Shown: positions 36,934 through 40,376 of the stretch, one piece after another | Layout: each line of letters begins with the position of its first letter | Numbering within the stretch: the stretch's first letter is position 1 | Assembly: GCA_902576815.1 (NCBI GenBank) | Contig: CACGWQ010000011.1 | Span: forward strand, 1-40,376 | DNA length: 40,376 nt | Source of the DNA: an uncultured Pelagibacteraceae bacterium | GTDB lineage: Bacteria > Pseudomonadota > Alphaproteobacteria > Pelagibacterales > Pelagibacteraceae | Direction of reading: 5' to 3' | Program-made: the position numbers and the translations under genes | Notes under the pieces: generated by a model | What the model saw: only the letters and a program-made list of their open reading frames with translations | Databases searched by the model: none | Told to the model about the DNA's origin: nothing

Positions 36934-38997
36934 TTATGCTTCTATTTTAGAAAAGTTAAAATAATTATCGAAGCTTTTACACAACATTTTTAAAAGTTCT
37001 AGTCTGTTTTTCTTAATAATTTCTTCTTGATCATTAACTATTACATTCTCAAAAAACTCATTAACCTCTATTTTAGCACTTGAGAGAGTTTTAAGACTTT
37101 CATCGTAATCCTCGTCTCTACCTATACTTGAAAAATACTTTCTTATTGTATGTATCTTTTTATAAAGATTCTTTTCGTAATCATTTTTAAAGAGACCTGG
37201 ATCAGCAGATCCTACAATATCTAATTTTAATTTACTTTCACTATTTAAAATATTTGCAGATCTTTTATAAATTGCGATGACATCAAGCCCAAAATCTTTT
37301 TTAATATTTTTATTCAAATTTAATGATTTATTAAAAATTTTTATTAAATCATCTATTCCATGTGAATTAATTGAACATTCAATAATATCCGTTCTAATAT
37401 CTTTATCTTTCAAATAATTTTTTAATCTATCTAAAATAAAGTCTCCTAATTCATCATTTATCAATTTTGGGTCAAAAGAGTAATTTTGTTCTTTATACAA
37501 ATTTATTGAATAATTTATTAGATCTCTTAATTTTATTTTTTTTTGATTTTCAATTATTAACCTCAATAAACTAATAGTCATTCTTCTTAATGCATAAGGA
37601 TCTTTTGAACTAGTTGGTTTAAGATTAATTCCAAAAAATCCAACTAAAGAATCTATTTTATCACTTAATGATAATGCTATACTGTATGGTTTTTTTGGTA
37701 CTTTACTATCAATACCACTTGGTAAGTAATGCTCTGACACAGCTAAGCTTATTTCTTCATCAAAACCTTGCTCTCTCGCAAAGTATCCACCCATTACACC
37801 TTGTAATTCAGGAAACTCTGCAACTAAATCTGACATCAAATCTACTTTGCAAATTGATGAAGCAATTTCTATCTTTTCTTTACTAATTAAAAGTTCATCC
37901 GATATTATTCCGCTAAGTTTTCTTACTCTTTGTATTTTATCAAAATAACTTCCTAGTCCTTTAAAATAATTAATTTGCTTCAATTTAGATACCTGCTTAA
38001 CTAAATTTTGAGACTTATTTCTATTCCAAAAAAATTCTGCATCTGCTAATCTAGCTTCTACAACGTTTTGATTTCCTAATTTAACTAATCCTTTCTTGTC
38101 CTTACAATCTGCCACAACTATAAAATTATTTGTTATTTTGTTTTTATTATCAAATGTTGGAAAATATTTTTGGTGATGTTGCATTGTAATAATTAGTATT
38201 TCTTGGGGAATTTCTAAAAATTTCTTGTTAAACTCACATACTAAAATTTTTGGTTTTTCAACAATATTTGTAATTTCCTCTATAAGTTTTTCATTTAAGT
38301 TTATATGAATTTTTTTTTGATTAGTTGCCTTATTTATTTCTTTAGTTATAAATTCTTTTCTTTTATTATGATCAATTATTACTCCTTTTTGTTTAAAAAA
38401 TTTTATATAAGATTTAAAATCATTAAAACTTTTTACTTCATCTTCTAGATCTTTATCTATAAAAGTTTTATTTGAACTTTGTAAATGGTTTAATTTAAAT
38501 TCAATTATTTTTTTATCAAATAAGCATAATATTGATTTTAATGGTCTTCCCCAATATAAATCATGATTGCCCCATTTCATTGATTTTTTCCAGGAAATTT
38601 TTAAAAGCAAACTTGCAATATTATCTTTTAATAAATCGTATGTTTTAATTTTTTGCGATGGTTTGTTGTAAAAGAAGAATATACCTTTTTCAGTGTTTTT
38701 TTTGATAACTTTTTCTTTACCTATTTTATTGGATTTTAAAAATCCTTCTAAAGCCTTTTCTGGAGCATTTATATTAGGGCCTCTAATTTCCTCAGCTTTT
38801 TTTGTTACATCTTTAGACATCTTGTTGATATAAACAATGAGTCTATTCGGAATTGAATAAATATTTATTTTACCTTTAATTATAATTTCATTATCATCAA
38901 AAAATTTATTTAAAATTTGTATTAAGTCATTTCTAGCATTAATTTGTAATTTGGAAGGTATTTCTTCACTAAATAATTCAAGAAAAAATTCAGACAT
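36934..38997 (-). CDS. glyS: glycyl-tRNA synthetase beta subunit
   Basis: 687 residues, the usual size of the beta subunit of the bacterial alpha2-beta2 enzyme. It starts with the family N-terminus FFLELFSEEIPSKLQ and contains KSMKWGNHDLYWGRPLKSIL, then ITMQHHQKYFPTFD, the HD-like region CKVDLMSDLVAEFPELQGVM and GYFAREQG, plus the C-terminal anticodon-binding helical domain. It binds tRNA-Gly while the alpha subunit holds the active site. It abuts glyQ upstream and ppdK downstream with no spacer. Confidence 0.96.
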   Translation of the reverse strand: MSEFFLELFSEEIPSKLQINARNDLIQILNKFFDDNEIIIKGKINIYSIPNRLIVYINKMSKDVTKKAEEIRGPNINAPEKALEGFLKSNKIGKEKVIKKNTEKGIFFFYNKPSQKIKTYDLLKDNIASLLLKISWKKSMKWGNHDLYWGRPLKSILCLFDKKIIEFKLNHLQSSNKTFIDKDLEDEVKSFNDFKSYIKFFKQKGVIIDHNKRKEFITKEINKATNQKKIHINLNEKLIEEITNIVEKPKILVCEFNKKFLEIPQEILIITMQHHQKYFPTFDNKNKITNNFIVVADCKDKKGLVKLGNQNVVEARLADAEFFWNRNKSQNLVKQVSKLKQINYFKGLGSYFDKIQRVRKLSGIISDELLISKEKIEIASSICKVDLMSDLVAEFPELQGVMGGYFAREQGFDEEISLAVSEHYLPSGIDSKVPKKPYSIALSLSDKIDSLVGFFGINLKPTSSKDPYALRRMTISLLRLIIENQKKIKLRDLINYSINLYKEQNYSFDPKLINDELGDFILDRLKNYLKDKDIRTDIIECSINSHGIDDLIKIFNKSLNLNKNIKKDFGLDVIAIYKRSANILNSESKLKLDIVGSADPGLFKNDYEKNLYKKIHTIRKYFSSIGRDEDYDESLKTLSSAKIEVNEFFENVIVNDQEEIIKKNRLELLKMLCKSFDNYFNFSKIEA

Positions 38998-39882
38998 TTA
39001 ATTTTGTGTTTCTACCCAGATTTTTCCGATTTCTTTTGTAAGGTCTCTGATCCTTGCAATATATTCTGCTCTTTGAGCAACGCTTATAACTCCTCTAGCA
39101 TCTAAAATATTAAACACATGACTTGACTTTAAACATTGATCATATGCTGGAAGAGAAATTTTCTTTTCAATTAAAGATTTTGCTTCTCCTTCAAGCATTT
39201 CAAAAATTTTAAATAAATTATCAGTATTTGCATACTCAAAATTATAGGCTGAAAATTCTTTTTCAGCTTGATGAAAAACATCTTTGTATAAAACTCCTTC
39301 ATCATTCCAAATTAAATCAAAAACATTTTTTTTATTTTGAATGAACATACATAATCTTTCTAATCCATAAGTAATTTCAACAGATATTGGGTTGCATTCC
39401 ATCCCTGCCATTTGTTGAAAATAAGTAAATTGAGTAACTTCCATACCATCACACCATACTTCCCATCCAAGACCAGCGGCACCTAAAGTTGGACTTTCCC
39501 AATCATCTTCTACAAATCTGATATCGTGCTCTTCATGCCTAATACCAATTGATGAAAGACTATTAAGGTACATTTTTTTAATATCTTTTGGTGAAGGTTT
39601 TATTAAAACTTGAAATTGATAGTAGTGTTGTAAACGATTAGGATTTTCTCCATATCTTCCATCTGATGGTCTTCTTGATGGTTGAACATAAGCTGTTTTC
39701 CAAGGTTTAGGACCTAATGATCTTAGAGTTGTTGCGGGGTGAAATGTTCCTGCTCCAACTTCTAAATCATATGGTTGTAAAATAACACAACCTTTTTTTG
39801 ACCAGTACTTTTGTAGATTTAAAATTGTATCCTGAAAAGAGATAAATGCTTTTAAATTTTTTGCTTTTTTTTTAGAAACCAT
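38998..39882 (-). CDS. glyQ: glycyl-tRNA synthetase alpha subunit
   Basis: 294-residue class II synthetase subunit. Signatures: [20 protein letters not shown], then [15 protein letters not shown], the class II motif region [34 protein letters not shown] and [20 protein letters not shown]. An extra Lys-rich N-terminal tail of about 14 residues is present. It overlaps the sppA stop by 11 bases and is followed directly by glyS. Confidence 0.97.
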   Translation of the reverse strand: MVSKKKAKNLKAFISFQDTILNLQKYWSKKGCVILQPYDLEVGAGTFHPATTLRSLGPKPWKTAYVQPSRRPSDGRYGENPNRLQHYYQFQVLIKPSPKDIKKMYLNSLSSIGIRHEEHDIRFVEDDWESPTLGAAGLGWEVWCDGMEVTQFTYFQQMAGMECNPISVEITYGLERLCMFIQNKKNVFDLIWNDEGVLYKDVFHQAEKEFSAYNFEYANTDNLFKIFEMLEGEAKSLIEKKISLPAYDQCLKSSHVFNILDARGVISVAQRAEYIARIRDLTKEIGKIWVETQN

Positions 39883-40376
39883 ATTTTTGCCAAATAGATC
39901 TTTCTTCTAGTACGCTAATCAATTTATCCGCATGGTCTTCTGAAGACGAAAGTTTTTTGGCAAGCCATCCTTTAGACTTTTCAAATTTTTTAATTTCAAC
40001 ATCTTCACCAAATTTTTCTCTTAGTATTTGTTCAGCATTCCCTATGCCATCTATCAGACCAAGTTTTAAGGATGTTTTGCCAGACCAAAATTCTCCAGAA
40101 AAAAGTTCTACATCAGTTTTGTTCAATTTTGTTGATCTACTTTCCTCTACAACATTAATAAATTCTTGGTGAAGTTCCAGTTGAATATTTTTTAATCTTT
40201 GAATGTCTTCTTCTTTCTCGTCTAAAAAAGGATCTAGAGTACTTTTATTTTTTCCAGCTGTATAAACCCTTCTTTGAACCCCAATTTTTTGAATTAAATC
40301 TTTAAAACCAAAAGAAGAGTAAATTACTCCTATTGATCCGATTATAGAACTTGCATTAGCATAAATCTCATCACCT
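39872..40376 (-). CDS. sppA: signal peptide peptidase SppA, S49 family (5' end outside window)
   Basis: C-terminal part of an S49 membrane serine peptidase; the frame is open to the right edge, so about 167 residues are visible. The first readable residues are [20 protein letters not shown], the conserved segment that follows the catalytic serine region in S49 enzymes, then [39 protein letters not shown] and a helical end. The serine nucleophile and the N-terminal TM lie beyond the window. A TTG near 40126 is internal, not a start. These proteases degrade leftover signal peptides in the inner membrane. It could also be called SohB-like; the short C-terminus fits the small SppA36 form. Confidence 0.9.
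   Translation of the reverse strand, partial: GDEIYANASSIIGSIGVIYSSFGFKDLIQKIGVQRRVYTAGKNKSTLDPFLDEKEEDIQRLKNIQLELHQEFINVVEESRSTKLNKTDVELFSGEFWSGKTSLKLGLIDGIGNAEQILREKFGEDVEIKKFEKSKGWLAKKLSSSEDHADKLISVLEERSIWQKYGF

Noticed and set aside
39957..40172. Plus-strand open frame of 71 codons at the right end
   Set aside because: Antisense to sppA, whose S49 motifs are clear in the other strand.

Overview
The window is strongly AT-rich, gene-dense DNA from a bacterium with a streamlined genome: gaps are a few bases, genes often overlap, and many starts lack a clear Shine-Dalgarno. The best lineage marker is a circularly permuted two-piece tmRNA gene, which points to Alphaproteobacteria (cyanobacteria are the other main group with permuted tmRNA). 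With the base composition, gene compaction and core gene set, I infer a SAR11/Pelagibacterales-like marine alphaproteobacterium. No database search was possible, so species is not claimed.

Region 1 (1-11.8 kb) is the most unusual. A plus-strand PilY1-like type IV pilus tip protein, cut by the left edge, converges on a tightly coupled minus-strand operon. That operon encodes, in order of transcription, a prepilin peptidase, a CHASE2-sensor protein with a PP2C/SpoIIE phosphatase, a TPR plus outer-membrane beta-barrel protein resembling Slam exporters, a periplasmic FecR-domain protein, and an exported protein of unknown function; a small membrane protein may follow. A second PP2C/SpoIIE phosphatase with a GAF sensor is transcribed divergently. 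I infer a cell-envelope signalling and surface-protein export system.

Region 2 (11.8-27.7 kb) is core. leuA is followed almost without gaps by mreB-mreC-mreD-mrdA-rodA (cell elongation). Upstream of leuA, behind a probable terminator, lies a second long unit: hflK-hflC-DUF2065-degP-miaA-ilvB-ilvN-ilvC (membrane proteostasis, tRNA modification, branched-chain amino acids). mrp is divergent from hflK.

Region 3 (27.7-32.4 kb) looks accessory around two RNA genes: a PhyH-type 2OG-Fe(II) oxygenase, a frameshifted and truncated acyltransferase-3 remnant, a SAM methyltransferase, core thyX, permuted ssrA (tag ANESYALAA), a possible ribbon-helix-helix remnant, a Rossmann-fold methyltransferase-like protein, a small HTH-like protein and tRNA-Leu(GAG). 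A diverged 21-nt copy of the ssrA 3' end sits just before tRNA-Leu and may mark an insertion of about 1.4 kb.

Region 4 (32.4-40.4 kb) is core again: nadA-nadC (NAD synthesis), converging on sppA-glyQ-glyS-ppdK (signal-peptide peptidase, glycyl-tRNA synthetase subunits, pyruvate phosphate dikinase). sppA is cut by the right edge. No insertion sequence, CRISPR array, rRNA or phage gene was seen.
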